Positions 1-6,246 of a stretch of DNA of 7,251 nucleotides are shown here, piece by piece (position 1 is the first letter of the stretch; the number at the start of each line of letters is the position of its first letter). The DNA lies in assembly GCA_030824835.1 (NCBI GenBank), contig JAPJRA010000144.1:607-7857 (forward strand), given 5' to 3'. The translations under genes and the position numbers were made by a program. This stretch comes from Geminicoccaceae bacterium (lineage in GTDB: Bacteria > Pseudomonadota > Alphaproteobacteria > Geminicoccales > Geminicoccaceae). Under the pieces are notes generated by a model, which was not told the origin of the DNA, searched no databases, and worked only from the letters and a program-made list of their open reading frames with translations.

Positions 1-1383
1 TGGTCGCTGACTGATCACCGTCAGACTGATGCCGTACTTGCGGCCCTCCTTGGCGATCCGTTCGGCCGACTTGCGCGCCGCCTCGCACGAGGGGTCTCCG
101 TCCGACAGGTAAATGTGCGCCTCGTCAGCGAAGACAGCGATCGGGTAGCGGTCACCCTTTAGACGGCGATGCCAATAGGCGAAGTCGAACAGGCATCGCT
201 GGATCAGTGAGATCACTGACGATCGGACATCGAATGGCGTCGAACTCAGGTCAATCACGACGATTTTTCGGCGGTCGCCCGCCTTCTCACCGAGCAGGCG
301 CCGGAACAGATCCGACATCGAGGCCGAGGACGTGTACGTTGTGGGCTTGAAGATCAGGTCGTAGCGCTGATCGTTCATTCGCGAGTCCAGCCGCATCAAC
401 AGCCGGGTGAACTGGCCATGCAACGGACCGTTGACCGGCTTGCCTGACGAACCGATGGGACGCTCGGTATCGAGACGACGGAACTCGTCGACGATCCGGT
501 GCAGATCAAAGTGGACTGGCGTGTCGATGGTGATCTTAGGGATGCCAAGTGCCTGGTTCGCTGGTTCGTCCTGCTTGGCTGCCTGCAGCAGCTCCTTGAA
601 CTTCGCTATCTGGTTGGGCGCGGCGGACTCTGCCCGATCGACCATCAGACCGAGCAGCTCCTCGGAGTTCATCAGCCAGTAAGGAAGCTCCAGATCGGTG
701 GCGGCGATCACCTCCGCGTCATTGCCGAACGCGCCGCCATACTCGCCGTGGAGATCGAAGAGGACGACGGTCGCCTGCGGAAGCGAACAGATCCGCTGAA
801 TGATCGACGCCACCGTCCAGGACTTGCCGCCGCCCGTTTGTCCGAGCACAGCTGCATGACGTGTCAGGAACGCGTCGAGGTTGATCTTCGCCTCCTGTCC
901 AGGAATCAGCGATAATCGACCCAGCGAGAAGTCACCCTCGGCATAGCCCGCGTAGATCTGGTCGATCATCCTATCGTCGACAGCGAACACTGGCGCGTTG
1001 ACCGTCGGCAGCACGTCGGTCCCTCGCTCAAAGACACCCGCTGCGTCAACTGTCCCGACCGGCACAGTGGCCAGGCTTCGCGACACGCGGTCGATTAGCG
1101 CAAGGTCTGCGCCCGCCGCTTGGCGCACCTCGGGAGCCGCGATCCGCTCCTCCCTCATCTCGATCCCCGTCACCATGCACAGCAGGTAGCCGGCGGGAAG
1201 CGACACCAAGACGAAGGTGCCGGGCTGACCTATGAGTAGCGGCACTGGCCCATCGGGGGACGGCATGTCGACTGTCATGCTGGCTGGAACTCCGGCAGAG
1301 CCATCTTCGACCGCGTCGAGCAGCGACACAAACACCTGGTCGCCACTGACCGCGATCACCTTGCCAATCCGATAATCAGCCAT
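1..1383 (-). CDS. herA: HerA-type hexameric ATPase (partial, C-terminus outside window)
   Basis: The gene reads leftwards from an ATG at 1383 with no stop for 461 codons and leaves the window. HerA proteins are ring-shaped FtsK/HerA-superfamily translocases. In defence operons the ring assembles with a SIR2 or nuclease effector and gates it. Residues 1 to about 90 are rich in short beta strands and fit the HAS-barrel. The ATPase core shows Walker A GQTGGGKS (181-188), the HerA signature DLHGEYGG (210-217), Walker B FADEAH (418-423), and the ERIAKEGRKYGISL stretch (about 441-454) followed by a polar sensor VISQRP, all typical of the family. The start is well set: GAGGGGA (1389-1395) overlaps the stop of the upstream SIR2 gene and lies 5 nt before the ATG, so the two genes are probably translationally coupled. 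The C-terminal part is missing only because the window ends. The family call is very secure; the defence role comes from its neighbour. Confidence 0.95.
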   Translation of the reverse strand, partial: MADYRIGKVIAVSGDQVFVSLLDAVEDGSAGVPASMTVDMPSPDGPVPLLIGQPGTFVLVSLPAGYLLCMVTGIEMREERIAAPEVRQAAGADLALIDRVSRSLATVPVGTVDAAGVFERGTDVLPTVNAPVFAVDDRMIDQIYAGYAEGDFSLGRLSLIPGQEAKINLDAFLTRHAAVLGQTGGGKSWTVASIIQRICSLPQATVVLFDLHGEYGGAFGNDAEVIAATDLELPYWLMNSEELLGLMVDRAESAAPNQIAKFKELLQAAKQDEPANQALGIPKITIDTPVHFDLHRIVDEFRRLDTERPIGSSGKPVNGPLHGQFTRLLMRLDSRMNDQRYDLIFKPTTYTSSASMSDLFRRLLGEKAGDRRKIVVIDLSSTPFDVRSSVISLIQRCLFDFAYWHRRLKGDRYPIAVFADEAHIYLSDGDPSCEAARKSAERIAKEGRKYGISLTVISQRP

Positions 1384-1393
1384 CCCAGTCCCC

Positions 1394-2425
1394 TCAGAAT
1401 AGTTCCACGAACCGGCTGAACTTCCAGCAGTCGGTCCCATCGTCGTGCATTACGCCCTTGGAGACGCCATGATCTCTGAAGCCGGCGTTGAAGGCCCCCA
1501 GTGTCTTCAATTGCTTCATGCCCTCGGTCTCCTGCTCGCAGAGCGCGAACAGTCTAATTCGACCGGCACCGACAGCCGGGTGCAAGAGATTATCATTGAT
1601 ATGATCATCGCCGAAGCTGAACCCACAACTGACGAGATACTTGCAGTCGCCTCCCAACGCGACCCGCGCCGCCGTGAATAAGGCATCATGGGGAGCGTGC
1701 AGCGTATCCATGACCTTCCGTCGGCGGGGAAGGATCATCACCCGCCGGTCTGCTGCGGCAATGGCATCGGGATGCCGCTCGAAGAAGCGCCCATCTCGGG
1801 CGACCCACGACACGGAGCCATGCAGCTTGATTAGACGGACGGTCAGGACCGGGTGCTCGGCAAAGCTTGTCCGGGCCCGCATGCCGCATGAGAGGCTGAA
1901 TCGCTGCGGATCAAAGAAACGCTCGACCGCCCCGATGAAGCCCGTCTCGATGACCACCTCGGTCTCCGAACCCGCCAGTTCGAACAGCAGATCGTAGTTG
2001 GTGGTGAAGATGTACACGCACGCCGCACGTCCATAGGCCCGCCTCTTCAGCGCCTCCAAGAAAGCCACATGTCGATCGAGGACCGGCGAAGCCACGCCCA
2101 GAATCACCTCGGTGATGAGCTCGCGCAGCCTTGCCTCCAATGCAAAGACGCGTGGCTGCTGGGTCGAGATCCCGTGGGAGATCACGTGGTCGGCGATCAC
2201 CTCGACATTCGGCGCACCCGCAGCTCCGTCGTAGGTCAGCCCGACAGCCGCGAGCACGTCGTCGAGCGCACTACGATCCGAAGCACCCAACGCCCCCACG
2301 ACTTGGCGCGTGAGCCCCGGCATCATCGGATAACCCGCCTCGACCGACGTTCCGGCCCCGAAAAGGAAGCCGGTGGTCGATAGTCCACCTGTTTTCAAGT
2401 TGGGCAGCAGACCATCTAGCTGCAC
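1394..2425 (-). CDS. sir2: SIR2-domain NADase of a HerA-SIR2 defence pair
   Basis: The 343-residue protein is almost entirely a SIR2 (SIR2_2-like) domain. With the GTG start, the NAD-binding GFLFGAGTSVEAG occupies about 19-31, TTNYD is 141-145 (catalytic-type Asn143), IKLHGS is about 199-204 (catalytic-type His202), and GFSFGDDHIN is 268-277, the motif seen in prokaryotic immune SIR2 proteins. Enzymes of this group hydrolyse NAD+ instead of deacetylating proteins, and with HerA they deplete cellular NAD+ during phage infection. Nothing suggests inactivation. I place the start at GTG 2425 because AAGGGGG (2432-2438) stands six bases before it. A longer frame from TTG 2452 would add nine residues ahead of the fold and has no comparable ribosome site. 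The herA gene follows after 10 bp, so the two form an operon with the SIR2 gene first. No transmembrane segment or signal peptide is seen, so it should be cytosolic. Confidence 0.93.
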   Translation of the reverse strand: MQLDGLLPNLKTGGLSTTGFLFGAGTSVEAGYPMMPGLTRQVVGALGASDRSALDDVLAAVGLTYDGAAGAPNVEVIADHVISHGISTQQPRVFALEARLRELITEVILGVASPVLDRHVAFLEALKRRAYGRAACVYIFTTNYDLLFELAGSETEVVIETGFIGAVERFFDPQRFSLSCGMRARTSFAEHPVLTVRLIKLHGSVSWVARDGRFFERHPDAIAAADRRVMILPRRRKVMDTLHAPHDALFTAARVALGGDCKYLVSCGFSFGDDHINDNLLHPAVGAGRIRLFALCEQETEGMKQLKTLGAFNAGFRDHGVSKGVMHDDGTDCWKFSRFVELF

Positions 2426-2431
2426 TGCATT

Positions 2432-2438
2432 CCCCCTT
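2432..2438 (-). promoter_or_regulatory. Strong Shine-Dalgarno that decides the SIR2 start
   Basis: On the minus strand AAGGGGG is followed by a six-base spacer and GTG at 2425. An ATG overlaps the spacer but is out of frame and soon hits a TAG. The upstream in-frame TTG (2450-2452) has only GTATAGGG before it. This favours the GTG start over the longer frame. Confidence 0.7.
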
Positions 2439-2578
2439 AATCTTTTACGCAACCCTATACATGCAGGGCGCGGTCGCCACCACCATCGGTCCTAGCTCCC
2501 TCGAGCGGTTTTCCGGATCCCTGGTTCGAGCACCGCCTGATCCGATCGGCACATGGGAGCGGTCGTTCCGCCAACGCG

Positions 2579-2632
2579 GCACTTTGCTGCTGGGGGCTGT
2601 TCTCAGCTGATCCTGGACGCCGCGCAAAGTGC
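2579..2632. repeat. Perfect 9-bp inverted repeat, GCACTTTGC / GCAAAGTGC
   Basis: The arms are 2579-2587 and 2624-2632, separated by 36 bp. The loop is long for a terminator and there is no T-run. The arms could be paired protein-binding half-sites upstream of the SIR2 promoter, or a relic of a decayed mobile sequence. A 9-bp match at this distance is only modestly unlikely by chance. Confidence 0.35.
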
Positions 2633-2820
2633 TGTCGCGACCGGGCCTGCGACATTCAGGATCATTCCTTTCCCCTCGACAGCGGCAGACTAAACCATCG
2701 CGCGAGCAAGAGTGCTCTGCAACACGCACGAGGTGTGTCGGTCATCGGCGCGTGTGAACCTCCACTCCCGGCCGACCTGCAGAAGCAGGAACCGGCTCGG
2801 GGCACAAGCAACGGATCATC

Positions 2821-3426
2821 ATGAAGCTGCCACCACGCGAATACTATACCGTCCACGAGGCCGCCGCTCGATGGGGTTGCACCCTCGCTGACATCGGCGG
2901 CTGGTCGGCGAAGGGGCGGTTCGACATCATCACCGGCATCCCGCCCACGGTCTGCGGTAGCGAGACCATCGCCGGCGAGGTTGTGGTGGCAGCCTTCGAC
3001 ATGTTGCCGATGTTCCGTCGCTGCGGGAGCGGGCCTCAGACTGCGCTGATTCGCCGCGTCCGCCCGGTCGGCTCCCCGGACTGGTTGCTGGTCACCGACC
3101 CCGCCTCTGGTGTCGAGGTCTGGATCGCCGACCTGATGATCGCGGGCTCCGAGGTCTCGAAGTTCGAGGTAGACCACGACCTGATGCGCCGGATCGCGGG
3201 TGGCACCGGCTCCATTTCACCCTACGATTGGGACGGCATGATGAACGCGCTGATCGTGCGCATCCATGAACACGGCCTTCCGGCCTCGCAGGCCGAGCTG
3301 ATCCGCGACATGCAGGACTGGTTTGCCGACCAGTCCGACGGCGACGAAATTCCCGACGAACGCTCGATCCGGCGGCGCATCAGCGCCGTGTGGAAGACCC
3401 TGAGCCAGATGCAGAAGGCCGGATGA
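2821..3426 (+). CDS. Uncharacterised 201-residue protein with N-terminal HTH-like segment, convergent with integrase
   Basis: I do not recognise a named family. Residues about 8-36 (YYTVHEAAARWGCTLADIGG and onward) resemble the helix-turn-helix of MerR/AlpA-type regulators: a Tyr-Thr-Val entry, an alanine-rich first helix, and a second helix leading to a Trp. The middle (about 75-110) is predicted mostly beta. The C-terminus, after a low-complexity acidic linker (DQSDGDEIPDE, 170-180), ends in a basic helix RSIRRRISAVWKTLSQ. I recall similar C-termini in proteins beside integrases of alphaproteobacterial elements. The ATG at 2821 has only a poor ribosome site, but no better in-frame start exists upstream. 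It ends three bases before the integrase stop on the other strand, so it probably belongs to the element and not to the defence operon. It may be a DNA-binding accessory or regulator. Confidence 0.72.
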   Translation: MKLPPREYYTVHEAAARWGCTLADIGGWSAKGRFDIITGIPPTVCGSETIAGEVVVAAFDMLPMFRRCGSGPQTALIRRVRPVGSPDWLLVTDPASGVEVWIADLMIAGSEVSKFEVDHDLMRRIAGGTGSISPYDWDGMMNALIVRIHEHGLPASQAELIRDMQDWFADQSDGDEIPDERSIRRRISAVWKTLSQMQKAG

Positions 3427-3429
3427 GGC

Positions 3430-4692
3430 TCAGACGGCTTTCCGTTCGCCGTCGCGGTCATGGACCAGAACAGGTCTTGGCCGCAACATGCCGGCGACGG
3501 CATCGACGCCCGCGCGCAGCGGTCCCTCCATCAGATGCGCATAACGCTGGGTGGTCTGCATCTGGCTGTGGCCGAGGAGCTTTCCGATCATCTCGAGCGA
3601 AGCTCCGCCGCTGACCAGCAGCGAGGCGAAGGTATGCCGCAGATCGTGGATCCGCACATCCCCGATCTGCACCTGCCGCTGCATGCCTCGCCAGAAACAG
3701 CGGATTTCCTTCACCGGCTCGCCCGGCACATCGCCCGGAAACAGCCACGGGCTGCCCCGAGGGACCAGCAACCGCCGCTGGCGCACGATCGCCGCCACGT
3801 CCTCGGAAATCGGCACCCGATGAATCTTGCGCTGCTTGGTGGTCGAGGCCGGCTTGGACCACAGGCAGTAATCGAGATCGAACTGCTCGAACCGGGCCTG
3901 CCGCACCTCGCCCACTCGCGCCCCGGTCAGCATGCAGAGGCGAATGATGCCGGCGGCGCGCTGATCCTCGGCGCTGTCCAGCGCCTTGGCCAGTCGGTCG
4001 ATCTCGTCTTTCGACAGGAAGCGTTCGCGCGGGTTTTCAATCCGGCGATAGAAGCCGTTGGCCGGGTTGTCGTCGCGCCAGCCCCACTCCACGGCAAGGT
4101 TGAACATCTTGCGCAGGATTTCCCCTACGCGATTGGCCCGCACCGGCGTGGGCTTGGCGCCTTGCAGCTTGCGGGCGCGGTTGTTGGGCTTCTGCTTGTG
4201 CGGTCGGGCGCGGCCCTCGGCGATCATGGCCAGCAGCTTCTCGACATCCGCCTTGGTGATCTCGCTCACCAGCTTGCGGCCCCACTGCGGTGCGATCAGC
4301 TTCGGCAGCAGGGATTTCTGATCGGCGGCATTGCGCGGCGCCAGCCGCACCACGTGCTCGGCGATGTAGCGCTCGATCAGGTCGGAGATGCGAGGCGCCT
4401 CGCGGGTCAGGTCGCGGTCGGCCAGCGGATCGCCACCGCCATCGACGATACGGCGCAGCTCCTTGGCGCGTTCGCGCGCCGCCGTCACCGACCATTCCGG
4501 CCAGCGGGCGAAGGTCATGCGGCGCTGGCGCCCGGCGTAACGATAATCGAAGGTGAAGGCCCGTCCGCCACTGCGATAGATGCAGACGGCAAAGCCGCGG
4601 ATGTCGGCGTCGAAGATCTGGTAATCGCGCCCCTCGCGCGGCACCGCGTCGCGCAGGATCTTTTCGGTCAGGCGGACGCGGGTGATTGTCAT
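3430..4692 (-). CDS. int: Tyrosine recombinase / phage integrase
   Basis: This 420-residue protein is a complete integrase that would catalyse attP x attB recombination. The N-terminal arm-binding domain (about 1-90: RLTEKILRDAV, the DADIRGFAVCIY strand, TFDYRYAGRQRRMTFARW) is the DUF4102-like fold. A core-binding domain follows (about 95-220), with a basic linker rich in Lys and Arg near 160-185. The catalytic domain carries Arg259 in LTGARVGEVR, Lys286 in TTKQRK, His349 and Arg352 in IHDLRHTFASLL, His375 in GHSQ, and nucleophile Tyr384 in TQRYAHLM. All catalytic residues are present, so it should be active. The frame is open upstream to 4749, but ATG 4692 is the better start: AGGAGG (4699-4704) lies six bases before it and the arm-binding domain begins directly afterwards. 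It is divergent from the operon starting at 5319 and convergent with the gene ending at 3426. Confidence 0.94.
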   Translation of the reverse strand: MTITRVRLTEKILRDAVPREGRDYQIFDADIRGFAVCIYRSGGRAFTFDYRYAGRQRRMTFARWPEWSVTAARERAKELRRIVDGGGDPLADRDLTREAPRISDLIERYIAEHVVRLAPRNAADQKSLLPKLIAPQWGRKLVSEITKADVEKLLAMIAEGRARPHKQKPNNRARKLQGAKPTPVRANRVGEILRKMFNLAVEWGWRDDNPANGFYRRIENPRERFLSKDEIDRLAKALDSAEDQRAAGIIRLCMLTGARVGEVRQARFEQFDLDYCLWSKPASTTKQRKIHRVPISEDVAAIVRQRRLLVPRGSPWLFPGDVPGEPVKEIRCFWRGMQRQVQIGDVRIHDLRHTFASLLVSGGASLEMIGKLLGHSQMQTTQRYAHLMEGPLRAGVDAVAGMLRPRPVLVHDRDGERKAV

Positions 4693-4756
4693 CGCATGCC
4701 TCCTCGCAGTCAGTCCATGAGGCGTCGATTCGCCGTGATCGCAAGGCAATCATGCC

Positions 4757-4827
4757 GCCCAAGGTGGCGGACAGGCAGTGACCGGCAGTGAGCGGGCAAA
4801 GGCCCTGCCACCCCATGTTTCATGGGG
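4757..4827 (-). repeat. Repeat module, integrase-side copy
   Basis: Read on the minus strand the module has four parts: a CCCCATG-AAA-CATGGGG palindrome (4811-4827); AAACATGGGGTGGCA (4806-4820), an exact 15-bp inverted match to 5184-5198; TGGCAG-N5-TTGCC (4795-4810); and CACTGCCGGTCACTGCC (4774-4790), running on to 4757. It ends 64 bases before the integrase ATG. By hand alignment about 53 of 64 positions (4757-4820) match the copy in front of the rightward operon, leaving out an 11-bp insertion in that copy. Confidence 0.75.
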
Positions 4828-4976
4828 AATCCGGCATTCCACCCTGACCGCCTGACAGCGCCACCAAACCCCGCTTGCCGTGCCGTGCCCGCCTGAATGT
4901 CGGCGAGCCCCGGCGAATGATGCCGGCCGGGTGAAATCCGTCATGAAATCAAGGATCGGCAGGGTTCCGGCAAAGC

Positions 4977-5017
4977 CACTGCCGGTCATTGCCACCCTGC
5001 CGCCCCCGGCAACTCTG
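4977..5017 (+). repeat. Partial third copy of the repeat module
   Basis: CACTGCCGGTCATTGCC begins at 4977. Over 34 bp (4977-5010) it matches 5224-5257 at 30 positions, and a shared CTCTG follows shortly after both. The AAACATGGGG part is absent. It is a direct repeat of the operon-side copy, 247 bp away, and inverted relative to the integrase-side copy. Confidence 0.7.
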
Positions 5018-5175
5018 ACATTCCGGAAGCCGCCGTACCGGGGCTGATTTTAGCGCTCCCAGGGGGCAGAATGCCTCCCCTGCCCCGCCTTCGGCCAGCT
5101 TCGCCGATTTCCGAGGTTCGCAGGGTTTGCAATCCATGCTGCAACGCAGCGAGACGTTCGCCCCAAATTGGAGAA

Positions 5176-5257
5176 CCCCAGCAAAACATGGGGTGGCACC
5201 GGGGTGGCAGAGCCATTGCCGGTGACTGCCGGTCACTGCCTCCCTGCCACCCCCGGC
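5176..5257 (+). repeat. Repeat module, operon-side copy
   Basis: It has the same order of elements as the integrase-side copy, on the opposite strand: CCCCA...TGGGG (5176-5193), AAACATGGGGTGGCA (5184-5198), a second GGGGTGGCA (5201-5209) forming an 11-bp tandem step, TGGCAG-N5-TTGCC (5205-5220), and GACTGCCGGTCACTGCC (5224-5240) with its tail to 5257. It ends 61 bases before the ATG at 5319. Confidence 0.75.
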
Positions 5258-5318
5258 GCTCTGTTCCTGCTGCTCCCCGTCAACCGCCCGCACCGGGCGA
5301 CATTCGGGAGAACAGCAG

Positions 5319-5579
5319 ATGCCATGCACCGACACCGCACCACCGCCTGCGCAAAGGGCGATGCAGAGATCGATTCTCGCCGGCTGGGTCAGCCGCGGCG
5401 ATCTCGCTCGCGAGCTGGGCCTGACCGAAGACACCCTGCGCCGCTGGGAGGGCCGCCGTGTCGGCCCCTCCTGCGTGCGCGCCGGGCGCAAGGTCCTTTA
5501 TCGGCGCTCCGCCATCGATGCCTGGCTCGAGGCGCAGGAGCTGCCGCATCCCACTTCGAGACCGCGGGGGCGGCGATGA
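5319..5579 (+). CDS. Small HTH DNA-binding protein (excisionase / AlpA-like)
   Basis: The product has 86 residues, and a single winged HTH of the MerR/HTH_17 excisionase type fills most of it. LAGWVSRGDLARELGLTEDT (20-39) forms the entry strand and HTH, and LRRWEGRRVGPSCVRAGRKV leads through the wing. LYRRSAIDAWLEAQE (60-74) is the closing helix, with the usual Tyr-Arg-x-x-x-[ILV]-x-x-[FW]-[LI] pattern. Such proteins act as recombination directionality factors or as early regulators. Its place as first gene divergent from int fits either role, and the repeat modules just upstream are candidate targets. GGGAGA (5306-5311) precedes the ATG by seven bases; an internal ATG at 5361 is a weaker alternative. 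The last four bases overlap the next gene (ATGA). No enzymatic function is expected. Confidence 0.85.
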   Translation: MPCTDTAPPPAQRAMQRSILAGWVSRGDLARELGLTEDTLRRWEGRRVGPSCVRAGRKVLYRRSAIDAWLEAQELPHPTSRPRGRR

Positions 5580-5842
5580 GCGGCACGTTCAACCCGTGCA
5601 CCCCCGGCCCCGTGGGCGATCGTGCCTGGCTAGCCGATCGCCTTTTCGAGGCCCGCGCCATCGTTGCCGATGTCGTCCATCATTCCGATCCCCTGCTTCG
5701 CCTCGCCTGCAAGGTGCTGATCCAGCATGGCCAGTGCCGGGACGAACGCGAGGACGCACGCCGGCTGCTGGTGATCCTCGACGCCCGACGTCCGGTGTGC
5801 AGCCAGCGGAGCGGTGCCGATGATGCGGAGGTGCGCCGATGA
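5576..5842 (+). CDS. Uncharacterised 88-residue early-operon protein
   Basis: I do not recognise a family. The sequence is mainly helical: residues about 15-35 (DRAWLADRLFEARAIVADVV) form an amphipathic helix, and about 39-70 (PLLRLACKVLIQHGQ, then EREDARRLLVILDARR) form two more, with a polar tail. There is no metal-binding cluster; the three cysteines at 45, 54 and 75 are spread apart. The ATG at 5576 overlaps the previous stop by four bases, and the stop overlaps the next start in the same way. It is therefore translated as part of the operon between the HTH regulator and the nuclease. A run of G at 5566-5570 is the only ribosome-site-like element. It is probably a small phage accessory protein of the replication region. 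Confidence 0.75.
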   Translation: MSGTFNPCTPGPVGDRAWLADRLFEARAIVADVVHHSDPLLRLACKVLIQHGQCRDEREDARRLLVILDARRPVCSQRSGADDAEVRR

Positions 5843-6246
5843 CTCGGCCGATGAGGCGGCGCGGCACGCCCGAGGCCGATCTGCAGCGCGCGGTGGTCCA
5901 GGCCCTGCGCTTTGCCCTGCCCCGCAGCGCCATCATCCACCATTGCGCCAACGAGGTGACCGAGCCCGGACCGCGCGGTGCCAGGCGCCAGTCGATCCTG
6001 GTCGGCATGGGCGTGCATCCCGGCTTCGCCGATCTGATCGTGCTTTGCGATGGGCGTGTGCTGTTTCTCGAATCGAAGGCGCCCAATGGCCGCCTGCGCC
6101 CCGCGCAGGAGGCGTTTCGCGATGCGGTGCTGGCGCAGGGCTTTGGCTGGGCGCTCGTCCGCAGCCTCGACGACGCGCTGGGCGCGCTGGCCGAGCATGG
6201 ATTTGCCTGCCGGATTGCCCGACCAAACGGGAGGCCGGCGCCATGA
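5839..6246 (+). CDS. VRR-NUC domain nuclease
   Basis: The 135-residue protein consists of a single VRR-NUC (PD-(D/E)XK superfamily) domain, as in stand-alone phage versions. The N-terminal helix carries Glu12 (PEADLQRAVVQAL). The core has GFADLIVL with Asp65, then VLFLESKAP with Glu78 and Lys80 forming the E-x-K of the active site, and Gln90 in the following helix (GRLRPAQEAFRDAV). All key residues are present, so it should be a metal-dependent nuclease. Family members such as FAN1 and phage homologues act on branched or flapped DNA, and phage ones are proposed to help replication and recombination. Its position directly before the replication-type gene fits that. GGAGG (5827-5831) lies seven bases before the start; ATGA overlaps are present at both ends. 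A second in-frame ATG four codons in is possible but less well placed. Confidence 0.9.
   Translation: MTRPMRRRGTPEADLQRAVVQALRFALPRSAIIHHCANEVTEPGPRGARRQSILVGMGVHPGFADLIVLCDGRVLFLESKAPNGRLRPAQEAFRDAVLAQGFGWALVRSLDDALGALAEHGFACRIARPNGRPAP

Larger units (their letters stand above)
2426..2820. other. Intergenic region between the defence operon and the element-edge gene
   Basis: I find no convincing gene in this 395-bp stretch; the open frames here have no family features and poor ribosome sites. It must hold the promoter of the leftward SIR2-herA operon, but the best -10-like string I see on the minus strand, TATAGG near 2453-2458, has no good -35 partner. It contains a perfect 9-bp inverted repeat (2579-2587 and 2624-2632). 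As the stretch between the defence genes and the integrase-side genes, it is a plausible place for the left attachment junction of the element, but no att core can be recognised from one end alone. Confidence 0.5.
4693..5318. promoter_or_regulatory. Divergent int / early-operon control region (putative attP-like or operator region)
   Basis: This 626-bp stretch between divergent start codons carries no convincing gene. It is filled with related repeats described separately: an inverted pair of modules (4757-4827 and 5176-5257) and a partial third copy (4977-5017). Such regions beside int usually hold integrase arm sites, the excisionase site and the promoters of the lysogeny switch. I cannot point to a certain att core or sigma-70 promoter here. 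Confidence 0.6.

Noticed and set aside
407..1189. Plus-strand open frames over the HerA gene
   Set aside because: They lie opposite an unmistakable HerA reading frame and have no domain features of their own.
2508..2550. A GGTTCGAG string that looks like the T-arm of a tRNA, a possible attachment site
   Set aside because: The five-base stems on either side do not pair, and no acceptor, D or anticodon arm can be built around it.
2445..2729. Minus-strand open frame of 94 codons upstream of the SIR2 gene
   Set aside because: It overlaps the SIR2 ribosome site, has composition typical of a chance frame in G+C-rich DNA (many Arg, Pro, Ser), no domain, and no good ribosome site.
3433..3453. GACGGC / GCCGTC inverted repeat at the int-hypothetical convergence, a possible terminator
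   Set aside because: Six-base arms with a 9-base loop inside the int coding end and no T-run on either strand; too weak to call.
3460..4791. A 443-codon open frame antisense to the integrase
   Set aside because: The integrase on the other strand has every catalytic residue; the antisense frame has no recognisable domain and exists because of third-position G+C.
4811..4827. CCCCATG-TTT-CATGGGG hairpin as a terminator
   Set aside because: No T-run follows, and it lies upstream of both divergent genes; it is better explained as part of the duplicated module.
4949..5137. A 62-codon Cys-containing frame on the minus strand in the int-HTH interval
   Set aside because: There is no ribosome site, it runs through the repeat copy at 4977-5017, and its cysteines do not form a regular metal site.
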